From contig JBPJFZ010000010.1 of NCBI GenBank assembly GCA_051208035.1, forward strand, positions 62,001 through 126,000: a DNA stretch of 64,000 nt. Reading direction: 5' to 3'. The position numbers and the translations under genes were made by a program. Positions 38,900-47,347 of the stretch are shown piece by piece (position 1 is the first letter of the stretch; each line of letters opens with the position of its first letter). This stretch comes from JACKOB01 sp024234575. Its GTDB lineage: Bacteria; Pseudomonadota; Gammaproteobacteria; Pseudomonadales; Oleiphilaceae. The notes under the pieces are model-generated. The model did no database searches. It was given only the letters and a program-made list of their open reading frames with translations, and had not been told where the DNA came from.

Positions 38900-40270
38900 T
38901 CAGCCCTCCACTTCGGCAATTGATGTCTTTAGTGCTTGTACATAAAGTGATAAATCCTGTGCCATTTTGGTTTCAGTGACACAGACTAGAATCGTGTTTT
39001 TTAGGGTCGGATAGTCTTTCTCTAACAACCAGCCACCCAGAATTCCCTGCTTTTCCATATGCTCTAAAACCAGTGCAGCCGAAGGCCGCGTTTCAATAAC
39101 GAACTCGTGAAAGATGTCGCCGCTGCCCACCAGCTTAACGCCATCCAGCGCCGCCAGTTGCTGCTGCAATGCACGGGCGTTTGCGGCACAGGCTTCGGCA
39201 ACATTGGCCAGCCCTTGTGGTCCAAGCAAACTCATATAGATTGTTGACGCAGTAACCGCTAGCCCTTGGTTGGTACAGATATTGGAGGTGGCTTTGGCGC
39301 GCCTGATATGCTGCTCTCGTGCCTGCAGTGTCAGGGTATAACCGGGCTTCCCTTCAAGATCTACGGTGCGACCGATAATACGCCCTGGCATCTGCCGAAC
39401 CAGCGCCTTTTTACAACAAATAAAACCATAGTAAGGCCCACCGGATGACAGCGGTATTCCCAATGGCTGACCATCACCTACCGCGATGTCTGCGCCACGC
39501 GCCCCCCATAGCCCTGGTGCCTCCAAAATCGCAAGAGAGGTCGGATTAACGACAGCAATGACCAGCATACCCTGCGCATGCGCCCAGTCTGTCAGCGCGT
39601 TGACGTCTTCTAATGTGCCCATAAATCCAGGCTGTGAAATCACCAGTGCGGCATAGTCTTCGCCCTGATAAGGGTCCAGGGCAGACAAATCAGTCGTGAG
39701 GGTTGCATCGTTCACATCAACTTCAACCAGTTCAATATCCTGATTGCCAACGATCGCCTTGCAGGCTTTTCGGTACAACGAGCTCACGGTACCCAGCGCA
39801 AGAACGCGATTGCTTTTCGACTTACGATTCGCGCGAATTGCCATTAATATTGCTTCGGCCAGGCCTGATGCACCATCGTAAAGAGATGCGTTCGAGACAT
39901 CCAGGCCGGTCAGTGCCGTCATCATTGACTGGAATTCGTAAATCAGCTGCAACGTTCCTTGACTCGCCTCTGCCTGATAGGGCGTGTAGGCCGTCATGAA
40001 CTCTCCGCGGGTTGCCACATCCCACACTGCGCTGGGAACATGGTGCTCATAGGCACCTGCCCCGATAAAACACATTGCCCCTGCATCCTGCTCGGCGCGC
40101 TCCGACATCAGACGCAGCATTTCCATTTCGGACCTGCCGATCTCGACATTAGTTAATTCTTTGCATCGCAGATGAGCGGGTATCTCATCAAACAAGTCAT
40201 CAATCGAGGCGGCACCAATGGTTTCCAGCATGCGGGCAACATCAGCTTCTGTGTGCGGTATAAAAGGCAT
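38900..40270 (-). CDS. gcvPA: Glycine dehydrogenase (decarboxylating) subunit 1
   Basis: The N-terminal-half subunit of the two-part P protein, 456 residues. It starts MPFIPHTEADVARMLETIG, as in other GcvPA proteins, and contains TAYTPYQAEASQGTLQLIYEFQ and the segment SNICTNQGLAVTASTIYMSLLGP conserved in the family. The ATG at 40270 has AAGGAG six bases upstream; the open frame extends 22 codons further without similarity. It lacks the PLP lysine, which lies in GcvPB. It follows gcvH after 218 bases, with a stable hairpin in between. Confidence 0.95.
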   Translation of the reverse strand: MPFIPHTEADVARMLETIGAASIDDLFDEIPAHLRCKELTNVEIGRSEMEMLRLMSERAEQDAGAMCFIGAGAYEHHVPSAVWDVATRGEFMTAYTPYQAEASQGTLQLIYEFQSMMTALTGLDVSNASLYDGASGLAEAILMAIRANRKSKSNRVLALGTVSSLYRKACKAIVGNQDIELVEVDVNDATLTTDLSALDPYQGEDYAALVISQPGFMGTLEDVNALTDWAHAQGMLVIAVVNPTSLAILEAPGLWGARGADIAVGDGQPLGIPLSSGGPYYGFICCKKALVRQMPGRIIGRTVDLEGKPGYTLTLQAREQHIRRAKATSNICTNQGLAVTASTIYMSLLGPQGLANVAEACAANARALQQQLAALDGVKLVGSGDIFHEFVIETRPSAALVLEHMEKQGILGGWLLEKDYPTLKNTILVCVTETKMAQDLSLYVQALKTSIAEVEG

Positions 40271-40440
40271 AATGACTCCTTCACGTATTGTGGCAGTCGG
40301 GCATGGCTGGCCGACTATCGCGGTGATTATTAACAAGTTGGAGGGTACTGTTACGGCAGCGAATCACACTGACGCTCGACATATCACCTGACCGGATAAT
40401 TTCGTTACAACAAGGTGTAATCGAATGACAGTTCCTGTCA

Positions 40441-40474
40441 GATCAGGAAGCCTCCTTAGGTAAACTCCCTGATC
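40441..40474 (-). promoter_or_regulatory. Stable hairpin between gcvH and gcvPA
   Basis: Arms GATCAGGAAG (40441-40450) and CTCCCTGATC (40465-40474) pair at nine of ten positions with a 14-base loop, 15 bases after the gcvH stop. There is no T-run, so it is more likely an mRNA stability or processing element, or a partial attenuator, than a full terminator. Confidence 0.5.
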
Positions 40475-40488
40475 TTAGGAACTTCTGA

Positions 40489-40887
40489 TTAATGATCTTC
40501 TTCGGCTTCACAGGCCTCAGCATAATCATCGGCACTCAACAAAGCTTCAAGCTCACTGGTGTCAGAAATTTTAATCCTGAAAAACCAGCCATCATTATAG
40601 GGGTCAGCGTTGACCAGCTCTGGCGACTCTTCCAGTGCTTCGTTGATGGCGATAACTTCTCCGGACAAGGGTGAAAAAATGTCAGATGCCGCTTTCACAG
40701 ATTCAACCACACCGGCTTCATCACCTGCGTTTATTTCAGCACCAACATCTGGCAGGTCAACAAATACAACATCACCCAAAAGATCCTGAGCATGATCGGT
40801 AATGCCAATTGTGGCCGTGCCATCTTCTTCAACTCTGACCCACTCATGACTGGAGAGGTACTTCAACTCACTTGGTATTTGGCTCAT
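40489..40887 (-). CDS. gcvH: Glycine cleavage system H protein
   Basis: The lipoyl carrier protein of the glycine cleavage system, 132 residues. The lipoylated lysine is Lys65 in GVVESVKAASDIFSP. It shuttles the aminomethyl group from the P protein to GcvT and the reduced lipoyl arm to dihydrolipoamide dehydrogenase (not in this window). The ATG has AAGGA nine bases upstream. It lies 76 bases after gcvT, within the gcvT-H-PA-PB cluster, and ends with an acidic tail (EACEAEEDH). Confidence 0.97.
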   Translation of the reverse strand: MSQIPSELKYLSSHEWVRVEEDGTATIGITDHAQDLLGDVVFVDLPDVGAEINAGDEAGVVESVKAASDIFSPLSGEVIAINEALEESPELVNADPYNDGWFFRIKISDTSELEALLSADDYAEACEAEEDH

Positions 40888-40963
40888 TTCAAACGTTCCT
40901 TAGCTAAACTGTAGATATCAAACTGACTTGATAGGTATATATTAAACTTGTAAAAAAACAACT

Positions 40964-42046
40964 TTAGAAAACCTGCTTACCCTTCCTGACAAATGGCAAC
41001 GACACGATTTCAACATCCATATTTTTCTTACGCATTTCAACCTGACAACGGCCTTCCGCAGCGGCGGGAATTCTCGCCATTGCCACGGAAAAACCCAGCG
41101 TCGGAGAAAATGTTCCGCTGGTGATTTCGCCGTCACCCAGCACTGTGATCACTTTTTGGTGAGATCGCAGAATGGCTTTCTCCCGCAGCACAAGCCCGAC
41201 CAGCTTAAATTTAGGACCGGACTTTTTTTGCTGTTCAAGTGCCGCTCTGCCAACAAAATCACGGCTCTCGGGCTGCCAGGCAATTGTCCACCCCATATTG
41301 GCCTCTAGTGGAGAGATCGTCTCATCCATATCCGAACCGTAGAGATTCATGCCTGCTTCCAAGCGCAGGGTATCGCGAGCCCCAAGACCGCAAGGGGCGA
41401 CACCGGCATCAACCAACGCCTGCCAGAATGCCACCACCTCGGTATCAGGTACGATGACTTCAAGGCCGTCTTCACCGGTATAACCGGTTCTGCAATACAT
41501 ACGCTCCCCAGCAACCTTGCCCTGAAACACTTGCAGGTTACCGATAATGTCCGCATCTGCTGTGCTGACAACCGACCTCACTTTTTCTATGGCCTCTGGC
41601 CCTTGCACTGCAACCATTGCCAGCTTGGGCTGCTCGGTTAATTTCACGTTGAAGCCAGATGCCTGCGTATTCATCCATGCAAGGTCTTTTTCTCGCGTGG
41701 CGCAGTTTACAACCAGGCGGTAGCTTTCATCACCCAACCAATAGACGATAAGGTCATCGATAACGCCCCCCTCGGCATTGAGCATGCCAGAGTAGAGTGC
41801 CTTTCCGGGAGTCTTTAGTTTATCGACATCATTGGCCAGTAAATACTGCAAAAACTTTTTGCTATCAGCCCCGGACAGGTCAACGATGGTCATATGAGAA
41901 ACATCAAACATGCCAGCGCTTTTTCGTACAATATGGTGCTCTTCTATTTGAGATCCGTAGTGAATCGGCATATCCCAACCACCAAAATCGACTATTTTCC
42001 CGCCACATGCGACGTGCGTTTCGTACAATGGAGTCTTGTTGCCCAT
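40964..42046 (-). CDS. gcvT: Aminomethyltransferase (glycine cleavage T protein)
   Basis: Transfers the methylene group from aminomethyl-GcvH to tetrahydrofolate, releasing ammonia. The protein is 360 residues. It begins MGNKTPLYETHVACGGKIVDFGGW and shows the folate/T-protein motifs MFDVSHM, YTGEDGLEV and LGARDTLRLEAGMNLYG. The ATG has an AAGGTG binding site. It is the first gene of the cluster gcvT-gcvH-gcvPA-gcvPB. I looked for a glycine riboswitch in the 165 bases upstream and saw none. Confidence 0.96.
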   Translation of the reverse strand: MGNKTPLYETHVACGGKIVDFGGWDMPIHYGSQIEEHHIVRKSAGMFDVSHMTIVDLSGADSKKFLQYLLANDVDKLKTPGKALYSGMLNAEGGVIDDLIVYWLGDESYRLVVNCATREKDLAWMNTQASGFNVKLTEQPKLAMVAVQGPEAIEKVRSVVSTADADIIGNLQVFQGKVAGERMYCRTGYTGEDGLEVIVPDTEVVAFWQALVDAGVAPCGLGARDTLRLEAGMNLYGSDMDETISPLEANMGWTIAWQPESRDFVGRAALEQQKKSGPKFKLVGLVLREKAILRSHQKVITVLGDGEITSGTFSPTLGFSVAMARIPAAAEGRCQVEMRKKNMDVEIVSLPFVRKGKQVF

Positions 42047-42211
42047 ACATCACCTTTATAAAAATGAATGCCGAATCAATAAGTAACGCTCGCCATTGTA
42101 AAAATGCAGTTAACAGCCAGCCGGAAAAGGCGCCATTTTACATTAATCAAACCAATATGCGTATTTTTTATAGGCAGGTTTTAAACGGCTATGTGCTTCG
42201 GGCTTTCGCCA

Positions 42212-42823
42212 TTAAATGCGCGATGGCGCTAAAAGAAAGTGCACAATAGCGGGAAGAACACAGTCAAAGTCGACGAACGCATGATCCCCGCCTGGCTGAA
42301 TCCAAAAAGGAGATAACGGCAAAAGCGTGATCGCCTCTTGATATGGCAGTACTTCATCGCCAGTCTGCGTGACAACAAAGACATTCTTGGGGAGAGACGG
42401 CGCTTTCGTTTGCAGGGATAGCAAGTCATCAATGTGCCGGGGCTGCAGCTCGTATGTCATCCCGGTGTATTGATTAACATTAATACCTAGATAATCAACC
42501 AATAGCTTGTAAGGCATGAGGGCAGGATTCACCAGCACGGCTTTTAGGCCATACCTCTCTGCCAGGTACAACGCATAATAACCACCAAGGGAACTCCCGA
42601 TTAACCCGACTTGGGACAAGAGAGGTTGCTCTTCTATGATTTTCGCCACCTCGGCGACCGCCGACAAGGGGTCAATCGGCAGTGTTGGTACCAACATTTT
42701 CACATCAGAGTGGTGAGCCGCCAGATAAGCCTCACATAGTGTCGCTTTCCGCGACTGTGGCGAACTGTTAAACCCATGCAAATAAATCAGAGTCTGTGGA
42801 TGAGGCATCTTTATTGCCGACAT
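42212..42823 (-). CDS. yqiA: YqiA-family alpha/beta hydrolase (esterase)
   Basis: A 203-residue serine esterase of the YqiA family. Features are LIYLHGFNSSPQSRKA near the N terminus, the nucleophile elbow GSSLGG (GLIGSSLGGYYALYLAE), TQTGDEVLPY with the catalytic Asp, and GGDHAFVDFD with the catalytic His. It lies after cpdA in the same order as the E. coli nudF-yqiB-cpdA-yqiA operon, although parE does not follow here. An alternative start five codons in (42808, MPHPQTL) is possible. Physiological substrate unknown. Confidence 0.9.
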   Translation of the reverse strand: MSAIKMPHPQTLIYLHGFNSSPQSRKATLCEAYLAAHHSDVKMLVPTLPIDPLSAVAEVAKIIEEQPLLSQVGLIGSSLGGYYALYLAERYGLKAVLVNPALMPYKLLVDYLGINVNQYTGMTYELQPRHIDDLLSLQTKAPSLPKNVFVVTQTGDEVLPYQEAITLLPLSPFWIQPGGDHAFVDFDCVLPAIVHFLLAPSRI

Positions 42824-42849
42824 TAAATCAAGATTCTTTATGCTGACGC

Positions 42850-43674
42850 CTAGTAACCATCACTATCCATGTCCACCTCAAACGAAAAGTCGGTCGCCCG
42901 AATAACGTCGGTTTCAATACGTCCATCATCATACAAGTTAAGCCAACGATAGCCTGGGGCTTGCGAGTCAATCGCAAACTCTTTCGAATTCGGTAGAAAT
43001 TGGATGCAGGTTGACGGTGTTGCTAATACTCTTACGCCATCAACGACCTGGTCGAATAGCTGATGCACATGACCAATTAGTATCGCTTTAACCTGGGTAA
43101 ACTGCCTTATTTCGTGCCAGAGCTGGTCACGATTTTTAAGGCCTATTTTATCAAGCCACACCGATCCGATATCGACCGGATGGTGGTGAAAACTAATTAA
43201 AACGTGCTTGTCAGAATGGCGGCTTAACGTCTGATTTAACCACCGCAAATCATCTGCACCTATGACACCGTGCACCTGACCACTTACCGCTGAATTCATA
43301 AAGATCAATAACCACGAGCCAAATACTTCCGCCCGGCGCAAGGCACTTGCCTCACCGGCCACCGCCTGCAGGTTAGCGGCGCTATCATGATTGCCTGCAA
43401 ACCAGTAGGCAGGACAGTCAAAGGGGTGTAATGAGTCTGCAAAGTATTGGTACGCCGCGGGCGAGCCATCCTGAGCAATATCGCCGCTGGCAATGATCAA
43501 ATCCGGGCGAGGATGATTGGTTTGCACCGAAGAGAGCACTGCGGCAAGACTGTCCCGTGTATTCATGCCAAGCAACTTACCCGCACGATCGCGGCGCAGG
43601 TGTGAGTCAGTCAATTGCACGATACGCAATGGCCGCTCCGCTGAAAGTACGTTTTCTCTATTTTTTGCAACCAT
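42850..43674 (-). CDS. cpdA: 3',5'-cyclic AMP phosphodiesterase (Icc/CpdA)
   Basis: A 274-residue calcineurin-like metallophosphoesterase. The metal-binding motifs are in order: IVQLTDSHL (D-x-H), IASGDIAQDG (GDxxxDG), FAGNHDS (GNHD/E), SFHHHPVDIGS and LIGHVHQ (GHxH). The segment GMNTRDSLAAVL is typical of CpdA. It hydrolyses cAMP in E. coli and Pseudomonas and so modulates CRP/Vfr signalling. It belongs to the nudF-yqiB-cpdA-yqiA set; the gap to the upstream DUF1249 gene is 126 bases, so a separate promoter is possible. Confidence 0.92.
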   Translation of the reverse strand: MVAKNRENVLSAERPLRIVQLTDSHLRRDRAGKLLGMNTRDSLAAVLSSVQTNHPRPDLIIASGDIAQDGSPAAYQYFADSLHPFDCPAYWFAGNHDSAANLQAVAGEASALRRAEVFGSWLLIFMNSAVSGQVHGVIGADDLRWLNQTLSRHSDKHVLISFHHHPVDIGSVWLDKIGLKNRDQLWHEIRQFTQVKAILIGHVHQLFDQVVDGVRVLATPSTCIQFLPNSKEFAIDSQAPGYRWLNLYDDGRIETDVIRATDFSFEVDMDSDGY

Positions 43675-43800
43675 GTGCCATAGACTTTTCGGGGTTATTA
43701 AGTGAGCCTGGCCAACAATAAAGACTCGTTGGGTGATATTTGATGCACCATCGCACGAAATTAAGCCTACCCCGCACCGAAAATTTGTCCAGTTAAGGCG

Positions 43801-44274
43801 TCACAATTTGTCGATATAGCCAACATCCAAACAACCAAAGCGCAGGCAAAAAGCCAACCAATCGGCAAGAAAAACGTTAATCTGGACCTTTTCATCAGGG
43901 TGATGCATAAAGCGATTAGGATAAGCGTTAACCGCTTCAATTCGCTGATGCCGATAGCAGCTTATCACTTCGGCCATCGAAACATCATGATAAACACGGA
44001 CCGTTATTCTCGGATTATTCAGCCATTTACCACTGGTATGTGTTTGCTCCAGCATGATGGTCTGCGTAAATTTGCAGTTTTCGAGCACTTGCAACTTTAC
44101 CGCCCCCAAATAACCCTGCTGATTTTTCAGCACCAGCTCTACACCACTGGCACCGTCTTCCAGCAGGTTCATTAGTTTTCGCACGCGCAAGTAATTAGCC
44201 TCGCACACAGCGCCTAAACGAGATATATCCGCAACATACCGCTTTTTACGCCGAATCAAGATTGAGGGGCCCAT
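43801..44274 (-). CDS. DUF1249 protein (YqiB-like)
   Basis: A 157-residue protein of the DUF1249 family. The N-terminal pattern KKRYVADISRLGAVCEANYLRVRKLM, and later TITV-type strands with VRVYHDVSMAEVISCYRHQ and MHHPDEKVQINVFLADWL, match YqiB. The ATG at 44274 overlaps the end of nudF by 19 bases and has GGTGG just upstream; a longer frame from 44310 lacks similarity at the N terminus. Conserved order nudF-yqiB-cpdA-yqiA supports the call. The function is not established; it is cytoplasmic with no membrane segment. Confidence 0.87.
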   Translation of the reverse strand: MGPSILIRRKKRYVADISRLGAVCEANYLRVRKLMNLLEDGASGVELVLKNQQGYLGAVKLQVLENCKFTQTIMLEQTHTSGKWLNNPRITVRVYHDVSMAEVISCYRHQRIEAVNAYPNRFMHHPDEKVQINVFLADWLAFCLRFGCLDVGYIDKL

Positions 44275-44924
44275 TTTGCCACCAGTGCTTGATAGTTCAA
44301 TTGTAGCCACTGTAACGCCATAATGGACGCCGCATTGTCTATTTTTCCGCTACGAACGAGGCCGTAAGCATCTTCCCGTGACAGGACAACAACGCGAATA
44401 TCCTCGCCTTCATCCCGCAACCCATGAATCCCGCCAGCCTCTGCCACGTCGGCTTGTGCGCAATACAGGCGTACTTTTTCGTTGGTACCGCCGGGTGAAA
44501 CGAAATAATCACAAATCTTGACCATCTCACCCACCTCAATACCGGCCTCTTCAACGGCTTCCCGTCTGGCGACAGTCTCAGGCGACTCATCCGGCTCATT
44601 GATGCCGGCGATCATTTCGAGTAGCCAGGGAGACGTATCACGCATGCAGGCCCCGACACGGAACTGCTCAATAAGCAGCACTTTATCCAAGACCGGATCA
44701 TAGGGGAGCAAACAGGTGGCATCACCACGGACAAACAGTTCTCGCTGGATCGGCTCAATCCAGCCACCTGCAAACAGCTTATGGGTGATGGTCAGCTTAT
44801 CGATTTTAAAAAAGCCATCGAAACAGCGTTCTTTCTCGATAATGCGATAGTCGCCCTCCCCTAAACCGGCCGATACTTCTGCGGCTTGCTCGTTAGCTGC
44901 TTTCTTCACGTTATCTTCCGTCAC
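44256..44924 (-). CDS. nudF: ADP-ribose pyrophosphatase (Nudix)
   Basis: A 222-residue Nudix hydrolase that cleaves ADP-ribose to AMP and ribose 5-phosphate. The Nudix box is GINEPDESPETVARREAVEEAGIEVG, preceded by LLIEQFRVGAC and followed by YFVSPGGTNEKVRLYCAQAD, as in E. coli NudF (AdpP). The start is GTG at 44924 with GAGGTG seven bases upstream. It lies 71 bases downstream of thiC and overlaps the DUF1249 gene by 19 bases, so it is the first gene of the nudF-yqiB(-cpdA-yqiA) group. Confidence 0.94.
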   Translation of the reverse strand: MTEDNVKKAANEQAAEVSAGLGEGDYRIIEKERCFDGFFKIDKLTITHKLFAGGWIEPIQRELFVRGDATCLLPYDPVLDKVLLIEQFRVGACMRDTSPWLLEMIAGINEPDESPETVARREAVEEAGIEVGEMVKICDYFVSPGGTNEKVRLYCAQADVAEAGGIHGLRDEGEDIRVVVLSREDAYGLVRSGKIDNAASIMALQWLQLNYQALVAKWAPQS

Positions 44925-44950
44925 GGATCACCTCTGGCGCAATCAATACA

Positions 44951-44979
44951 ATATGCCCTTCTGCCACTTTAGGGCATAT
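44951..44979 (-). terminator. Hairpin after thiC, possible weak terminator
   Basis: A perfect 9-bp stem ATATGCCCT/AGGGCATAT with an 11-base loop lies 16 bases past the thiC stop. The bases after it on the minus strand (TGTATTGATT) are only partly T-rich, so some readthrough into nudF is expected. Confidence 0.5.
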
Positions 44980-44995
44980 CGTCGATAATGCACAA

Positions 44996-46876
44996 CTACA
45001 GTTTGTGATAGAGCTCCGATCCCTGATCAAGAAACTCTTCCGACTTTTGCTTCATCCCCTCCGCAGCCGTCACTTCAATCGCCTGTATTTGCGAATCATC
45101 CAGTTCACGCACCTCCTGACTGATTTTCATGGAGCAAAACTTTGGCCCGCACATAGAACAAAAATGCGCCACCTTGGCAGACTCTTTCGGTAAGGTTTCA
45201 TCATGAAAGCTTCGCGCCGTGTCCGGGTCGAGTCCTAGATTAAATTGATCTTCCCAGCGAAACTCAAATCGAGCTTTCGACATGGCGTTGTCTCTAAGCT
45301 GCGCACCGGGGTGCCCTTTGGCTAAGTCTGCCGCGTGGGCGGCTATTTTATAAGTGATAATACCGGTCTTCACATCTTCTTTATTTGGCAACCCCAGGTG
45401 CTCTTTTGGTGTGACGTAGCAAAGCATGGCACAGCCATACCAGCCGATCATGGCGGCCCCGATGCCCGACGTAATGTGATCATAGCCCGGCGCAATATCG
45501 GTGGTGAGCGGCCCTAATGTATAAAACGGCGCCTCACCACACTCACTCAGCTGTTTGTCCATGTTCTCTTTAATCAGCTGCATGGGAACGTGCCCCGGAC
45601 CTTCGATGATCGTTTGCACATCATGCTTCCAGGCAATTTTGGTTAACTCACCCAGGGTTTCCAGCTCGCCAAACTGTGCAGCATCATTTGCATCGGCAAT
45701 GCTGCCAGGGCGCAATCCATCACCCAACGAAAACGAAACATCATAGGCTTTCATGATTTCGCATATTTCTTCAAAGTGGGTGTAAATAAAGTTTTCTTTG
45801 TGGTGCGCCAGACACCACTTAGCCATAATCGAGCCACCACGCGAGACAATACCAGTCATCCGTTTGGCGGTCATGGGCACATAACGCAATAGCACACCGG
45901 CGTGCAAGGTAAAATAGTCCACGCCTTGTTCTGCCTGCTCAATTAACGTGTCACGCAAAATCTCCCAGGTCAGGTCTTCGGCAATACCACCCACCTTTTC
46001 CAACGCCTGGTAAATAGGCACCGTACCAATAGGCACCGGTGAGTTGCGCACAATCCATTCGCGGGTTTCATGAATGTTCTTACCGGTGGATAAATCCATG
46101 ATGGTGTCAGATCCCCAGCGGGTGCCCCACGTCAGCTTGGCAACCTCTTCTTCTATGGAGGATGTCACGGCTGAATTACCGATATTGCCATTTATTTTAA
46201 CCAGAAAGTTACGACCGATAATCATTGGCTCACTTTCTGGATGGTTGATATTGGCTGGAATAATGGCGCGACCACGGGCAACCTCAGAACGCACAAACTC
46301 TGCGGTAATTTCAGCAGGAATCGATGCACCAAAAGACTCGCCGGCATGCTGACTCTCAAGCAAACCCGCCGCCCTTGCTTCCTGTAACTTGAGGTTTTCC
46401 CGGATGGCAACAAACTCCATTTCTGGCGTGATGATCCCCTTCTTGGCATAGTGCATTTGCGACACATTCATGCCCGCCCGTGCCCGACGAGGCGTGTAGC
46501 GGTGTTCGAAACGCATCGCATCAAGGCTGGGATCGCGTAGTCGCTGATTGGTAAAACTGGATGAAAACTCAGGCAGTAATTCCGTATCCTGCCGCTCTTC
46601 AATCCAAGCCTGTCGAATGGCAGCTAACCCTTTACGAACATCAATCTTTGCCTCAGGATCAGTGTAGGGGCCAGAGGTATCATACACATACACCGGCTGG
46701 TTTTTTTCGCCACCAAGACCTGTAGGCGTATCTGCCAGCGAGATTTCCCGCATCGGCACGCGAATATCAGGACGGCTGCCCGTGACATATATTTTTCGAG
46801 AGTTGGGAAAAGGCTGGATAGAGGCCTGGTCTACTAATGCAGTGTTACTTAAAAAGTCTTCGGGGCGGGCATTCAT
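44996..46876 (-). CDS. thiC: Phosphomethylpyrimidine synthase
   Basis: A radical SAM-like enzyme that converts aminoimidazole ribotide to HMP phosphate, the pyrimidine part of thiamine. The protein is 626 residues. The N-terminal region (IYVTGSRPDIRVPMREI), MHYAKKGIITPEMEFVAIREN, TEGPGHVPM-like IIEGPGHVPMQLIKENM, and the C-terminal 4Fe-4S motif CSMCGPKFC are visible. The start ATG at 46876 has AAGGA eight bases upstream. A TPP riboswitch lies in its leader, so expression should fall when thiamine pyrophosphate is abundant. It is divergent from tolC. Confidence 0.97.
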   Translation of the reverse strand: MNARPEDFLSNTALVDQASIQPFPNSRKIYVTGSRPDIRVPMREISLADTPTGLGGEKNQPVYVYDTSGPYTDPEAKIDVRKGLAAIRQAWIEERQDTELLPEFSSSFTNQRLRDPSLDAMRFEHRYTPRRARAGMNVSQMHYAKKGIITPEMEFVAIRENLKLQEARAAGLLESQHAGESFGASIPAEITAEFVRSEVARGRAIIPANINHPESEPMIIGRNFLVKINGNIGNSAVTSSIEEEVAKLTWGTRWGSDTIMDLSTGKNIHETREWIVRNSPVPIGTVPIYQALEKVGGIAEDLTWEILRDTLIEQAEQGVDYFTLHAGVLLRYVPMTAKRMTGIVSRGGSIMAKWCLAHHKENFIYTHFEEICEIMKAYDVSFSLGDGLRPGSIADANDAAQFGELETLGELTKIAWKHDVQTIIEGPGHVPMQLIKENMDKQLSECGEAPFYTLGPLTTDIAPGYDHITSGIGAAMIGWYGCAMLCYVTPKEHLGLPNKEDVKTGIITYKIAAHAADLAKGHPGAQLRDNAMSKARFEFRWEDQFNLGLDPDTARSFHDETLPKESAKVAHFCSMCGPKFCSMKISQEVRELDDSQIQAIEVTAAEGMKQKSEEFLDQGSELYHKL

Positions 46877-46979
46877 TCAGGGTTCCTTCAAGTCATGACA
46901 ACACCGCTTGTAAGGGCCAACAAATGATTACCGCAGTTGATGCTCTTTATCGGCCAGCAAACCGATACAGTAACGGGAT

Positions 46980-47093
46980 CACTTGCTCCCTTCGCCAGCA
47001 TTATCTGGATCAGGTCAACGGGTTCTGCAAAGGCAATCTCAGCAAGAGCACAGTGAGCGAATTCGCCACTGACTCCTCGCACCCCGACAAGTT
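46980..47093 (-). promoter_or_regulatory. TPP riboswitch (THI element) upstream of thiC
   Basis: On the minus strand the leader contains the THI-box landmarks in order: ACTTGTCGGGGTGC (P1 5' side), GCTGAGATTGCC, AACCCGTTGACCTGATC, AGATAATGCTGGCGAAGGGA and GCAAGT (P1 3' side). P1 pairs ACTTG with CAAGT. About 100 bases of expression platform follow before the thiC ATG, including a TATCGG/CCGATA hairpin. An upstream sequence CTCGCACC (47107-47100) can pair perfectly with GGTGCGAG (47083-47076) inside the aptamer and could compete with its folding. Confidence 0.95.
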
Positions 47094-47111
47094 TTAGCAG
47101 GTGCGAGTGTA

Positions 47112-47139
47112 AAAATAATGTCAGCCAATGTCCAGACAA
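47112..47139 (-). promoter_or_regulatory. Possible thiC promoter
   Basis: TTGTCT (47139-47134), 16 bases, TATTTT (47117-47112) on the minus strand, placing the transcript start just upstream of the riboswitch. This is plausible but only a moderate match to sigma-70. Confidence 0.4.
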
Positions 47140-47347
47140 TGCGTTGGAAACGGGCGCAATTCGCAGCACCGATGACATAATCAAGGCACCCAAAAGTTTC
47201 ATCAGGCCCAATGTTTACACCTAAAACTTTATTTGAAAAAGCCCACGCAATAGCTTATAAAAAGCGCAGTGGCAGAGGCGTACTTTTGCATCTCAGGCTT
47301 AACTCCATTCACAGGCCGCACCCGTGGCGGACAGGAAATATTTTACC

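Noticed and set aside
42047..42211. Glycine riboswitch before gcvT
   Set aside because: I searched the 165-base leader for the conserved tandem aptamer landmarks and did not find them; the gap is also short for a tandem element.
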